Assembly (NCBI RefSeq): GCF_000378245.1
Contig: NZ_KB899501.1
Span: forward strand, 123,458 to 187,457
Direction: 5' to 3'
Length of the DNA: 64,000 nucleotides
Source of the DNA: Aromatoleum toluclasticum ATCC 700605
GTDB taxonomy: Bacteria; Pseudomonadota; Gammaproteobacteria; Burkholderiales; Rhodocyclaceae
Shown here: in pieces, positions 11,389-19,908 of the stretch
Layout: the number at the start of each line of letters is the position of its first letter
How positions within the stretch are numbered: the first letter of the stretch is position 1
Program-made: the position numbers and the translations under genes
Notes under the pieces: generated by a model
The model's input: the letters and a program-made list of their open reading frames with translations, nothing else
The model's database searches: none
Told to the model about the DNA's origin: nothing

Positions 11389-12186
11389 TTACCAGAGCTG
11401 CCACCACGGACGGCCGTCCTTCGGACCGCCCGCGTAATACACGCTGTTGGGGAAGTTCTTGCGCATCACGCGTTCCGCGTCGTCGCGCAGGTCGCTCATG
11501 CCCAGTGCATCGTAGCTCTTGACCAGAACGAACAGCGCCTCTTCGGTCGCCGGGGCATTCGGGTAGGTCTTGATCGTCGCCTGCGCCCGGTTGATGGCCG
11601 CCACGTAGGCGCCGCGCTTGTAGTAGTAGCGCGCGACATGCACTTCATGCTGGGCGAGCGAATTCACCAGGTACTGCATGCGCTGCCGTGAATCTTCAGC
11701 GTAGCGGCTGCTCGGGAAGCGGTTTACCAGCTGGCCGAAGGTGTCGAAGGACTCCTGTGCGGCCTTCGGGTCACGCTCGGACAGGTCCTGGTTCGACAGT
11801 CCGGCGAGCAGCCCGAGATCCTCGTTGAAGGTCGCCAGGCCCTTCAGGTAGTACATGTAATCCGCATTCGGATGGTTGGGGTGCAGCTTGATGAAGCGAT
11901 CCGCCGCCGCGATGGCCAGTGCCGGCTCATACGACTTGTAGTGGGCGTAGGCGACCTCGATTTGCGCCTGCTGTGCATAACGCCCATAGGGGAAGCGTGC
12001 CTCGAGCTTTTCGAAGAGCTTGATGGCCTGTTCGTAGGAACCCTCGGCCATGTAGTTCTTCGCTTCAGAGTACAGCTTCTGGGCATTCCAGCCCGCCGTC
12101 TCGTCGATCTGTTCCGGCAACAGGCCGCATCCGCCGAGCAGCAATGCACCGATAACCGCTAAACTTCCAAGGGTGAACCTGGCCAT
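11389..12186 (-). CDS. bamD: Outer membrane assembly lipoprotein BamD
   Basis: Essential lipoprotein of the BAM complex that inserts beta-barrel proteins in the outer membrane. Signal peptide with lipobox LLLGGCG (Cys near residue 20), then TPR-like repeats over about residues 30-245 (KNYMAEGSYEQAIKLFEKLE, RFPYGRYAQQAQIEVAYAHY). Length is 265 aa. It is transcribed divergently from rluD, the usual bacterial arrangement, with almost no intergenic space. It is convergent with manC. Confidence 0.96.
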   Translation of the reverse strand: MARFTLGSLAVIGALLLGGCGLLPEQIDETAGWNAQKLYSEAKNYMAEGSYEQAIKLFEKLEARFPYGRYAQQAQIEVAYAHYKSYEPALAIAAADRFIKLHPNHPNADYMYYLKGLATFNEDLGLLAGLSNQDLSERDPKAAQESFDTFGQLVNRFPSSRYAEDSRQRMQYLVNSLAQHEVHVARYYYKRGAYVAAINRAQATIKTYPNAPATEEALFVLVKSYDALGMSDLRDDAERVMRKNFPNSVYYAGGPKDGRPWWQLW

Positions 12187-12199
12187 CGAAAAAACTCGC

Positions 12200-13162
12200 G
12201 TGAATGAACTGGACGATTATAGCCCACTGGACGAGGCTGCTTCGCACCACAGGCTGACGATACCGGGCGACTGTGCCGGCCTGCGCCTCGATCAAGCACT
12301 CGCGCGCCTGTTTCCCGAGCACTCGCGCAGTCGCCTGCAAGGCTGGCTCAAGTCCGGTCGCGTCAGCCTCAACGGCGGCCTTCATGATGCGAAGTTCAAG
12401 GTCTGGGGCGGCGAAGTCCTCGAAGTCGACGCGGCGCCGACCCCCGAAGAGGTCGCCGAGGCCCCCGAGGATATCCCGCTGAACGTCGCCTACGAGGATG
12501 CCTACATCCTCGTCATCGACAAGCCGGCCGGTCTCGTCGTGCATCCAGGCAGCGGCAACTGGAGCGGGACGCTTCTCAATGCGCTGCTGCACCACGCGCC
12601 GGAACTTGCCAACATACCGCGCGCCGGCATCGTACATCGCCTCGACAAGGACACCAGCGGCCTGATGGTCGTCGCCCGGACCCTCGAGGCGCAGACCGAT
12701 CTCGTGCGCCAGCTGCAGGCGCGCACCGTCAGGCGTCACTATCTCGCGCTTGTGCATGGCATGGTGACCGGGCCCGGCGTCGTCGATGCATCGATCGGCC
12801 GGCACCCGTCCCAGCGCACGAAGATGGCCGTGCATTCGGCCGGGCGTGTGGCCGTCACACGCTATTCCGTGCGTGAACATTTCGCACGCGCGACACTCGT
12901 CGAATGCCGGCTCGAGACCGGGCGCACACACCAGATCCGCGTACACATGGCGCACATCGGCCATCCGCTGGTCGGCGACGCGACCTACGGCCGCCGGCGC
13001 AGCGGCAGCCCGATTCTCGATGATTTCCCGCGCCAGGCCCTGCATGCCTTCCGCCTGGGTCTTGTTCACCCCGCGAGCGGCGAGGAGATGGCGTGGGAGT
13101 CGCCCTTGCCCGAAGACTTCGACAGCCTGCTTGCAATCATCCGCGCGGAGACGCCCGCATGA
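12200..13162 (+). CDS. rluD: 23S rRNA pseudouridine synthase RluD
   Basis: Makes pseudouridines at 1911, 1915 and 1917 of 23S rRNA. An S4 RNA-binding domain occupies residues about 20-80 (LRLDQALARLFPEHSRSRLQ), followed by the RluA-type catalytic domain with the invariant Asp in HRLDKDTSGL. The GTG at 12200 (MNELDDYS) is proposed as start because a GTG at 12173 would lie inside bamD; neither has a clear ribosome binding site. The stop overlaps the next start (ATGA), so translation is coupled to pgeF. Confidence 0.94.
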   Translation: MNELDDYSPLDEAASHHRLTIPGDCAGLRLDQALARLFPEHSRSRLQGWLKSGRVSLNGGLHDAKFKVWGGEVLEVDAAPTPEEVAEAPEDIPLNVAYEDAYILVIDKPAGLVVHPGSGNWSGTLLNALLHHAPELANIPRAGIVHRLDKDTSGLMVVARTLEAQTDLVRQLQARTVRRHYLALVHGMVTGPGVVDASIGRHPSQRTKMAVHSAGRVAVTRYSVREHFARATLVECRLETGRTHQIRVHMAHIGHPLVGDATYGRRRSGSPILDDFPRQALHAFRLGLVHPASGEEMAWESPLPEDFDSLLAIIRAETPA

Positions 13163-13902
13163 GTCCAGACTGGTTCGAACCCGACTGGCCCGCTCCCGAG
13201 CGCGTGCGCGCGCTGGTCACGACGCGACACGGCGGAGTCAGCGATGGGCCTTGGGCGAGCATGAATCTGGGTGCCCATGTTGGTGATTCGCCGATCGCGG
13301 TCGCCCGCAACAGGGCCATCCTGCGTGCCGTCGTGCCGGCGGAGCCATGCTGGCTGAACCAGGTTCACGGCACGGACGTGTGGGATGCCGCAAGCGCGGG
13401 CGCTGAGGGCGTTGTGCCGCGTGCCGACGCTGCGGTCGCGCGCAAGGCCGGCGCAGTATGCGCCGTGATGACCGCGGACTGCCTGCCGGTGCTGTTCTGC
13501 GATGACGACGGCTCGGTCGTGGCCGCCGCTCACGCCGGGTGGCGGGGGTTGGCGTCCGGCATTCTCGATGCGACGGTCGCACGCATGGATGTGGCGCCCG
13601 CGCGCATCATGGCGTGGATGGGGCCCGCCATCGGACCGGATGCCTTCGAAGTCGGTAGCGAGGTCAGGGAGCGCTTCGTTGCTGCCGACAAGGACGCCGC
13701 GCGTGCGTTCCTCCCCGCAGAATCCGCCGGCAAGTGGTATGCGGACCTGTTCGAACTGGCGCGCCAGCGCCTGCGTGCGATCGGGGTAGAGCGGGTGTAC
13801 GGCGGCGACGTGTGCACATACTCCGACCCCTTGCGCTGGTTTTCCTACCGTCGCGACGGCGTGACGGGACGGCTGGCTTCGCTCGTATGGCTCTCCGATT
13901 GA
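13159..13902 (+). CDS. pgeF: Peptidoglycan editing factor PgeF (YfiH/multicopper polyphenol oxidoreductase family)
   Basis: A 247-aa DUF152/YfiH family protein, known in E. coli to remove wrongly incorporated serine from peptidoglycan precursors. Metal-binding motifs are visible: NQVHGTDV, TADCLPVLFCD, AAAHAGWRGL. The ATG at 13159 overlaps the rluD stop by ATGA; rluD-pgeF is a widespread gene pair. Confidence 0.93.
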   Translation: MSPDWFEPDWPAPERVRALVTTRHGGVSDGPWASMNLGAHVGDSPIAVARNRAILRAVVPAEPCWLNQVHGTDVWDAASAGAEGVVPRADAAVARKAGAVCAVMTADCLPVLFCDDDGSVVAAAHAGWRGLASGILDATVARMDVAPARIMAWMGPAIGPDAFEVGSEVRERFVAADKDAARAFLPAESAGKWYADLFELARQRLRAIGVERVYGGDVCTYSDPLRWFSYRRDGVTGRLASLVWLSD

Positions 13903-13918
13903 AGGCCGGCCTTTCCCG

Positions 13919-14143
13919 CTATTGATCGATATTCGAATCGGTTCTATCGTTCGACGGTGCCTCGTTTGCGTCTTCGCGGCGGGCTGCGGCGCGGCGGCGT
14001 GCCGGTGTTCCGGCAAGCCAGAGGAAGAGGGCCAGTGGGCCGAGCCCCCAGAACACGAAGGTGAGCACGCCGCCAATGACCGTCGTGTCCGAGATCGCCG
14101 CGATCAGCACGACGTACAACCAGGCGATTGCAATAATGTACAT
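13919..14143 (-). CDS. Small two-pass membrane protein, 74 aa
   Basis: Two hydrophobic segments (IIAIAWLYVVLIAAI and GGVLTFVFWGLGPLALFLWL) are followed by an Arg-rich, then acidic hydrophilic tail. The ATG at 14143 starts just before the first segment. It is convergent with pgeF (16 bases). Not recognised beyond a generic small inner-membrane protein. Confidence 0.65.
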   Translation of the reverse strand: MYIIAIAWLYVVLIAAISDTTVIGGVLTFVFWGLGPLALFLWLAGTPARRRAAARREDANEAPSNDRTDSNIDQ

Positions 14144-14262
14144 GGCGCCGATTCTACCTGCGGCACTGCGGGTGTGGCGCCGGGGACCGCATGCGGTCCA
14201 GGGAGAATCAAGATGACCAGTGAAATCCGCATGCGTCCGAACCTGCGCCTCAGGAGGGGCTG

Positions 14263-16005
14263 ATGTCCGAATCCGACAACAACCAGGGCAACCCCGCAAT
14301 CGAGGGAATGCTGCAGTTCGGCCAGGCAATGGCGCAGAACTTCTTTCAGGCCATCGCGCGCCAGCATGCGGTCATGCAGGACAGCAGCGGCGAGGCGGCG
14401 TCAGGCGTCACGATGCCCGAAACCGACGCGTTTACCCGTCTGCAGCAGGATTTCGCCGCGCGCCACGTTGCGCTGTGGTCGTCGATGCTGCAACTGAAGC
14501 CGGGCGAGAAAGCCGCGCCCGTCATTTCCCCCGGGCCGGGAGACCGGCGGTTTTCGGCGCCGGAATGGAACGATAGCCCGGTCTTCGACTACATCCGCCA
14601 GGCCTACCTGCTGAACGCCAGCTTCCTCAGCCAGGTTTCCGACGAACTGCCGATGGCCGACGGCCGTGCCAAGTCGCGTCTGCAGTTCCTGACGCGGCAA
14701 TACATCGATGCGCTCGCGCCGTCCAATTTCGCCGCGACGAATCCCGAATTCATCAAGACGGCCCTCGACACCGAAGGCGAGAGCATCACGCGCGGGATCA
14801 AGAACCTGATCGCCGATCTCGAAAAGGGACGCGTGTCGATGACCGACGATGGCGCCTTCGAGGTCGGACGCAACATCGCCGTGTCGCCGGGAGCGGTCAT
14901 CTACGAAAACGAGCTGATGCAGCTCATCCAGTACGCGCCGCTCACCGACAAGGTCGCACAGGTGCCGCTGCTGATCGTGCCGCCCTGCATCAACAAGTTC
15001 TACATCCTCGATCTGCAGCCCGACAACTCGCTCGTGCGATTTGCCGTGGAGCAGGGATTCACGGTCTTCCTCGTATCGTGGAAGAATCCCAAGGCGGCCG
15101 AGTCCGCGGCGACCTGGGACGACTACCTCGAGAAGGGGCCGCTCAAGGCGCTGGAGGTCGTGCGCACCGTCACGCGCGTGAAGAAACCGAACGTGCTCGG
15201 CTTCTGCGTTGGTGGCACGATATTGACGTCGGCACTCGGTATCGCGCGTGCGCGTGGCGAAGATCCCGTGGCGAGCCTTACTCTAATGACGACGCTGCTC
15301 GATTTCGCGGACGCGGGCGAGCTCGGCTGCCTGGTCGACGAGGCAAGCGTGGCCGCACGCGAGGCTGCGATCGGCAAAGGGGGGCTGCTGCCCGGGCAAG
15401 AGCTGGCAAACGTCTTTTCGGCGCTGCGTGCCAACGACCTCATCTGGCAATACGTCGTCGGCAACTATCTGAAGGGCAACAAGCCGCAGGCGTTCGACCT
15501 GCTGTACTGGAATTCCGACAGCACGAATCTGCCGGGGCCGTTCCTGACCTGGTATTTGCGTAACATGTATCTGGAAAATAACCTGCGTATGCCGGGCAAG
15601 CTCAAAATGCTCGGCGTGAAGGTTGATCTGGGCAAAGTCGACGTGCCGGCATATCTGCTCGCGACGCGTGAGGATCACATCGTTCCGTGGAAGGGCGCCT
15701 ACCTTTCGCGCGGCCTGTTGGGTGGGGAAACCACCTTCGTGCTCGGTGCGAGCGGCCACATCGCCGGAGCGATCAATGCGGCGTCGAAGAATCGCCGCAG
15801 CTACTGGGTGAATGCCTCAAACGCGGCCGACCCGGAGGAATGGCTCGACGGGGCGGTCGAGCAGAAGGGCAGCTGGTGGCTGAACTGGATCGAATGGCTC
15901 AGGCCATACGGAGGCAAGCAGGTTGCGGCGCGCAACCGGCTGGGCAATGCGAAGTACGCGCCGGTTGAGCCCGCGCCCGGTCGTTACGTCAAGGAAAAGG
16001 CCTGA
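14263..16005 (+). CDS. phaC: Class I poly(3-hydroxyalkanoate) synthase PhaC
   Basis: Polymerises (R)-3-hydroxyacyl-CoA to PHA granules. At 580 aa it fits class I. The lipase-like box with the catalytic Cys is GFCVGGT (about residue 315-321). The catalytic Asp and His lie in the REDHIVPW and GASGHIAG segments near the C-terminus. The N-terminal PhaC_N domain is complete. The ATG at 14263 follows an AGGAGG-like site. It is followed by two acetoacetyl-CoA reductase genes and the PhaR regulator, a complete synthesis module apart from a beta-ketothiolase. Confidence 0.97.
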   Translation: MSESDNNQGNPAIEGMLQFGQAMAQNFFQAIARQHAVMQDSSGEAASGVTMPETDAFTRLQQDFAARHVALWSSMLQLKPGEKAAPVISPGPGDRRFSAPEWNDSPVFDYIRQAYLLNASFLSQVSDELPMADGRAKSRLQFLTRQYIDALAPSNFAATNPEFIKTALDTEGESITRGIKNLIADLEKGRVSMTDDGAFEVGRNIAVSPGAVIYENELMQLIQYAPLTDKVAQVPLLIVPPCINKFYILDLQPDNSLVRFAVEQGFTVFLVSWKNPKAAESAATWDDYLEKGPLKALEVVRTVTRVKKPNVLGFCVGGTILTSALGIARARGEDPVASLTLMTTLLDFADAGELGCLVDEASVAAREAAIGKGGLLPGQELANVFSALRANDLIWQYVVGNYLKGNKPQAFDLLYWNSDSTNLPGPFLTWYLRNMYLENNLRMPGKLKMLGVKVDLGKVDVPAYLLATREDHIVPWKGAYLSRGLLGGETTFVLGASGHIAGAINAASKNRRSYWVNASNAADPEEWLDGAVEQKGSWWLNWIEWLRPYGGKQVAARNRLGNAKYAPVEPAPGRYVKEKA

Positions 16006-16116
16006 CGGATAAGCGGCCCGGGAACAAGAATTACCCAGCGGCAGCGGACACGGGGGGCGCTGCCGGAAGTGTCTGGAAACCCTTCGTGGATCGATCAACG
16101 GGAGAGGAGTAAGTTT

Positions 16117-16857
16117 ATGGCAAGAGTTGCACTAGTGACCGGTGGCATGGGTGGCCTGGGCGAGGCGGTCTGCATCAAGCTCGCCGCGCTGGGCTACAGG
16201 GTCGTGACGACGCATTCCCCGGGCAACACCAAGGCCGCTGAATGGCTGCAGACCATGAACAACATGGGCTACGGCTTCAGGGCCTATCCCTGCGACGTGT
16301 CGGATTTCGATTCGTGCAAGACCTGCGTCGAAACCGTCGCCCGGGAAGTGGGGCCTGTGGATGTGCTGGTGAATAACGCCGGGATCACCCGCGACATGAC
16401 CTTCAAGAAGATGACCAAGGCCGACTGGGATGCCGTCGTCTCCACCAACCTCGACAGCGTGTTCAACATGACCAAGCAGGTCATGGACGGCATGGTCGAG
16501 CGCAAGTGGGGGCGCGTCATCAACGTTTCGTCGGTGAATGGCCAGAAAGGTGCATTCGGCCAGACCAACTACTCCGCTGCGAAGGCGGGGATGCATGGCT
16601 TCACCAAGGCGCTGGCGCTCGAAGTTGCGCGTAGTGGAGTAACCGTCAACACCATCTCGCCGGGATACATCGGTACCAAAATGGTGACGGCAATCCCGCA
16701 GGAAATCCTTGAATCCAAGATCCTGCCGCAGATTCCGGTGTCACGGTTGGGCAAGCCCGAGGAAATCGCCGGCCTGGTGGCCTACCTCGCGTCCGAGGAG
16801 GCTGCATTCGTGACCGGTGCCAACATCTCCATCAACGGCGGTCAGCACATGTTCTGA
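16117..16857 (+). CDS. phaB: Acetoacetyl-CoA reductase, copy 1
   Basis: NADPH-dependent SDR enzyme that makes (R)-3-hydroxybutyryl-CoA for PhaC. The cofactor motif TGGMGGLGE is at the N-terminus, NNAGITRD in the middle, and Ser-Tyr-Lys catalytic residues in NVSSVNGQKG and YSAAKAGM. Length is 246 aa. The ATG at 16117 follows GGAGAGGAG. A terminator separates it from the second copy. Confidence 0.95.
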   Translation: MARVALVTGGMGGLGEAVCIKLAALGYRVVTTHSPGNTKAAEWLQTMNNMGYGFRAYPCDVSDFDSCKTCVETVAREVGPVDVLVNNAGITRDMTFKKMTKADWDAVVSTNLDSVFNMTKQVMDGMVERKWGRVINVSSVNGQKGAFGQTNYSAAKAGMHGFTKALALEVARSGVTVNTISPGYIGTKMVTAIPQEILESKILPQIPVSRLGKPEEIAGLVAYLASEEAAFVTGANISINGGQHMF

Positions 16858-16879
16858 CCGGGACCGTATCCGGTTCTCG

Positions 16880-16917
16880 AACGGCGCGTTTCCGAAAGGA
16901 GCGCGCCGTTTTATTTT
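16880..16917 (+). terminator. Terminator after phaB copy 1
   Basis: A 9-bp stem (AACGGCGCG/CGCGCCGTT) with a 13-base loop followed by TTATTTT. Confidence 0.75.
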
Positions 16918-17071
16918 CCTTTTGCAGTGCAGCAAACTCCTTCAAAAATCCCTATAATTTACCCGCTTTGCGGTAATGCACTGCCGCACGGTTGTCAGAG
17001 GAGGTGCACTGCGGACGCTTGTCGCGCGGCCGGACGCGCCTCCCATCACCAATCTGCAAGAGGATTGCACC

Positions 17072-17812
17072 ATGACTCAAAAAGTCGCACTCGTTACCGG
17101 CGCCATGGGCGGTTTGGGCACCGCGATCTGTCAGGCCCTGTCCAGGGACGGCCTGAAGGTCGTCGCCAACTGTCTGCCGGGTTTCCCGCAGAAGGATGAG
17201 TGGCTTGCCAAGCAGAAGGAACTCGGTTTCGAGTTCATTCCTGCCGAAGGTGACGTGTCCGATTACGAATCCTGCAAGGCAATGGTCGCCAAGATCGAAG
17301 CTGAAGTCGGCGCGATCGAGGTTCTGGTGAACAACGCCGGCATCACCCGCGACAAGTTCTTCCCCAAGATGGAGAAGGGGCAGTGGGATGCGGTGATCAA
17401 CACCAACCTCAACAGCCTGTTCAACGTCACCCATCACGTCTCGCCCAAGATGGCCGAGCGCGGCTGGGGGCGCATCATCAATATCTCTTCGGTGAATGGC
17501 GTCAAGGGTCAGGCGGGGCAGACCAACTACTCCACGGCCAAGGCCGGCGTGCTGGGCTTCACCAAGGCCTTGGCCGCCGAGTTGGCGACCAAGGGTGTGA
17601 CCGTCAATGCCATCGCCCCGGGCTACATCGGCACCGAAATGGTCATGGCGATCCGCGATGACATCCGCCAGGGCATCATCGATACCGTCCCGATGAAGCG
17701 TCTCGGCAAGCCGGAGGAAATCGGCGCCCTGTGCTCTTATCTCGCGTCCGAGCTGGCCGGCTATGTGACGGGTGCCACTATCAACATCAACGGTGGCCTG
17801 CACATGTGCTGA
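17072..17812 (+). CDS. phaB: Acetoacetyl-CoA reductase, copy 2
   Basis: A second 246-aa SDR closely related to the upstream copy (TGAMGGLGT, NNAGITRDKFF, NISSVNGVKG, YSTAKAG). It has its own upstream region after the terminator at 16.9 kb, and its own terminator, so the two copies can be expressed separately. The ATG at 17072 is preceded by AGAGGA. The division of labour between copies cannot be told from sequence. Confidence 0.94.
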   Translation: MTQKVALVTGAMGGLGTAICQALSRDGLKVVANCLPGFPQKDEWLAKQKELGFEFIPAEGDVSDYESCKAMVAKIEAEVGAIEVLVNNAGITRDKFFPKMEKGQWDAVINTNLNSLFNVTHHVSPKMAERGWGRIINISSVNGVKGQAGQTNYSTAKAGVLGFTKALAAELATKGVTVNAIAPGYIGTEMVMAIRDDIRQGIIDTVPMKRLGKPEEIGALCSYLASELAGYVTGATININGGLHMC

Positions 17813-17844
17813 TGCAGTATTCCGCGTAGGCGGATCGCTGCGAG

Positions 17845-17869
17845 ACCCCGCCGAACGGCGGGGTTTTTA
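17845..17869 (+). terminator. Terminator after phaB copy 2
   Basis: ACCCCGCC-GAAC-GGCGGGGT stem-loop followed directly by a T run. Confidence 0.88.
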
Positions 17870-17938
17870 TTTCTGCACCGCGGTATAATTTTGTTGAACG
17901 TGGAGAGCGGAATTCACCGCCGACGAGGAGAGGCATTG

Positions 17939-18568
17939 ATGGCTGAGCAGGCACGTCTTATCAAGAAGTATCCCAACCGCCGTCTGTACGACACCCGGAC
18001 CAGTTCCTACATCACGCTGGCTGATGTGAAGGAACTCGTACTGGGGCGGGAGGAATTTCAGGTTGTCGATGCCAAGACCGGCGAGGATCTCACGCGCAGC
18101 ATCCTCCTCCAGATCATCCTCGAGGAAGAGGCGGGCGGAGCCCCCATGTTCACCAGCGACCTGCTCGCGCACATGATCCGTTTCTACGGAAATGCGACGC
18201 AGGGGATGATGGGCAAGTACCTCGAGAACAACATCAAGGCCTTCACCGAAATGCAGGCCAAGCTGCAGGAGCAGACGCAGGCGATCTACGGCGAGAACAG
18301 CCCGATCAGCCAGGATCTGTGGGCCCAGTTCCTCAATTTCCAGGGGCCCGCGCTGCAGAGTGTGATGGGCACCTACGTCGATCAGAGCAAGAAGATGTTC
18401 TCGCAGATGCAGGAACAGATCGAGAACCAGACGCGCAGTATCTTCACCGGCTTCCCCTTCCCGAACTACGCCCCGGCTGCCAAGGATGAGCAGGCCGCCC
18501 CCCAGGCTGCGAAGGAAGCAAAGCCCGAAGCACCTGCGGCGAAGAGCGGCCGTTCGAGCCAGAAATAA
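17939..18568 (+). CDS. phaR: PHA synthesis repressor PhaR
   Basis: DNA- and PHA-binding repressor that controls phasin and PHA genes. The N-terminal PHB_acc_N domain is clear (RLIKKYPNRRLYDTRTSSYI), followed by the PHB_acc domain (residues about 70-115) and an Ala/Pro/Lys-rich tail. Length is 209 aa. The ATG at 17939 follows GAGGAGAGG. A TATAAT at 17884-17889 is the likely -10 of its promoter. Confidence 0.95.
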   Translation: MAEQARLIKKYPNRRLYDTRTSSYITLADVKELVLGREEFQVVDAKTGEDLTRSILLQIILEEEAGGAPMFTSDLLAHMIRFYGNATQGMMGKYLENNIKAFTEMQAKLQEQTQAIYGENSPISQDLWAQFLNFQGPALQSVMGTYVDQSKKMFSQMQEQIENQTRSIFTGFPFPNYAPAAKDEQAAPQAAKEAKPEAPAAKSGRSSQK

Positions 18569-18619
18569 CATTTCGGCCGGGGCCATCCCGGATTCCGGCC
18601 AACACCCCCCCCTCAGAGC

Positions 18620-18703
18620 ATGACCCAGCACAAGACCCCAGGCGTACCGCGAGTCGGTTTCGTCTCCCTCGGCTGCCTGAGTGATACGCCATATAAACCA
18701 TAG
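18620..18703 (+). pseudogene. rimO: 5' remnant of rimO, cut by the prophage
   Basis: The ATG at 18620 opens the host rimO frame and reads to FVSLGC, the first Fe-S cysteine of the methylthiotransferase domain. The next codon should begin the PKA segment, but the sequence switches at 18677 to unrelated DNA and stops at 18701 after 27 codons. The rest of the gene lies 41.5 kb away at 60174. This marks the left end of the integrated phage. The host promoter of rimO stays on this side. Confidence 0.9.
18655..18690 (+). other. attL (left prophage junction)
   Basis: Host rimO coding sequence up to about 18676 joins phage DNA. Compared with the right junction at 60153-60185, the segment TTTCGT-TC-CT--GG-T-CC is shared with scattered mismatches. 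That fits a serine integrase, which needs only a 2-bp identical core, better than a tyrosine integrase with a long identical core. The exact crossover base is uncertain by 2-3 positions. Confidence 0.75.
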
Positions 18704-18714
18704 TGCAGGACATG

Positions 18715-18741
18715 AAAAAGCCCCGGCTCGCGGGGCTTTTT
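18715..18741. terminator. Bidirectional terminator at the prophage left end
   Basis: AAAAAGCCCCG and CGGGGCTTTTT arms around a 5-base loop give T runs on both strands. It ends the long leftward operon and shields it from host transcription through rimO. Confidence 0.88.
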
Positions 18742-18764
18742 GCTTTGGCTATGCTGATTAATCG

Positions 18765-19136
18765 CTATGCGGCTCGCTTCCGCGCTCCGTCGATCACCTC
18801 TTTCATCAGCGCGTAGGTCTTTGGTGCGCTCCTCGACTTCGTCCAGTTTAGGCCAATCTCGTCCATCTGCATCGCCTCGATTTCGTCCCACCGCGCCACA
18901 AGCGCAGCCCACGTCTTCGATAGCTTGGCCATTTTCGGCAGGCGTTCGCGCAGCCCCGGAGCCGTCGCGAGCAGCTTCAGGCAGCGGTCCATGTCGTCCG
19001 GGTCGTGCGGGTGGTTGCCGAACGTGCCGCCTCTGGTTCGCTTGCCGAAGGCAAGCCACATCGCCATGCACTTGCTGCTGGTTCCAGTCTCGCCGGTATT
19101 CAGCCAGTCGAGTACCGCGTCTTGTGTTGCATCCAT
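18765..19136 (-). CDS. Hypothetical phage protein, 123 aa
   Basis: The last gene of the leftward operon. Start ATG at 19136 with an AGGAGAAG site upstream. It is a soluble, helical protein with no recognised domain (RWDEIEAMQMDEIGLNWTKS near the C-terminus). It follows the P-loop gene by 47 bases and lies just before the bidirectional terminator. Confidence 0.7.
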   Translation of the reverse strand: MDATQDAVLDWLNTGETGTSSKCMAMWLAFGKRTRGGTFGNHPHDPDDMDRCLKLLATAPGLRERLPKMAKLSKTWAALVARWDEIEAMQMDEIGLNWTKSRSAPKTYALMKEVIDGARKRAA

Positions 19137-19183
19137 CGTCTTCTCCTTTCGCTTTTGGCGGCCCGCTTGCCTTGGTCGTTCTG

Positions 19184-19435
19184 TCACCGCCCGTCCCGTA
19201 TCTGCGCGATCGCCGCTTCATAGCTGACCACGCGTCGAGCACTGCGAAGGTGTTCCGGGGGTTCCTGATTCGTGAGATAGAGGGTGCGGCCTGCCTCGAA
19301 CCTGGGTAGATCGGTCGTGCGCGGGTAGGCGCACTCAGCGTCGTCGACGACCCGCTCCATCTTGAAATGACGGCGCAGCGCTTCGGCGTTTCTGCTCTTT
19401 CCGCAGCCCTGCGGCCCATGGATGATGATGCTCAT
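19184..19435 (-). CDS. Small P-loop protein, 83 aa
   Basis: It begins with a Walker A motif (GPQGCGKS at residues about 6-13), but is far shorter than an ordinary kinase or AAA ATPase. The tail LYLTNQEPPEHLRSARRVVSYE suggests a minimal nucleotide-binding fold of the type seen in phage accessory genes. The ATG at 19435 overlaps the previous stop (ATGA), so it is translationally coupled. Function is unknown. Confidence 0.75.
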   Translation of the reverse strand: MSIIIHGPQGCGKSRNAEALRRHFKMERVVDDAECAYPRTTDLPRFEAGRTLYLTNQEPPEHLRSARRVVSYEAAIAQIRDGR

Positions 19436-19908
19436 GCTTGTTGCTCCAGTTTTTCGAACTCCCACCCGATCTCGGTCGTCCTGATCGCGCTCAGGATCGC
19501 GCCGTCGGGCAGGGACGGCAGCCGCTTGATCGTCCGCTCGAACTCGTCGCGGGCCTGCTCCACCAGGCGCGGGGTGATTTCCTGATCGCGCTCCAGGCGA
19601 TCTGCCAGCACGCCCATGTGGTACAGGCGAATTTCCGCCGCGAGGTGGCCCCAGCAGTCGATCCAGCCGCGGATCGCGGGGGCGATCTCGCACCATTGCG
19701 CCTGCTCGGTAATCGTCGTGTCTATCTCTGGCATGCGCATTACAGCTCGGCCGTCGATCTCCATGACTTCGCCCGACATCAGCAGCGCGAAAAGCTCGCG
19801 CATCGGGCGCGCGATCACGTCGGCCTTGCGGGCTTTCTCGGCGCGGTGGATGCCTGCGGCGATCAGAGGGTGCAGACCTTCACGGCGATTAGGGTTGCGG
19901 CGCTTCAT
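19432..19908 (-). CDS. Hypothetical phage protein, 158 aa
   Basis: The ATG at 19908 overlaps the methyltransferase stop by ATGA, and its own stop overlaps the next start the same way. The sequence is mainly helical (HPLIAAGIHRAEKARKADVI, LVEQARDEFERTIKRLP). No domain recognised. Tight coupling indicates it is a real gene. Confidence 0.75.
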   Translation of the reverse strand: MKRRNPNRREGLHPLIAAGIHRAEKARKADVIARPMRELFALLMSGEVMEIDGRAVMRMPEIDTTITEQAQWCEIAPAIRGWIDCWGHLAAEIRLYHMGVLADRLERDQEITPRLVEQARDEFERTIKRLPSLPDGAILSAIRTTEIGWEFEKLEQQA

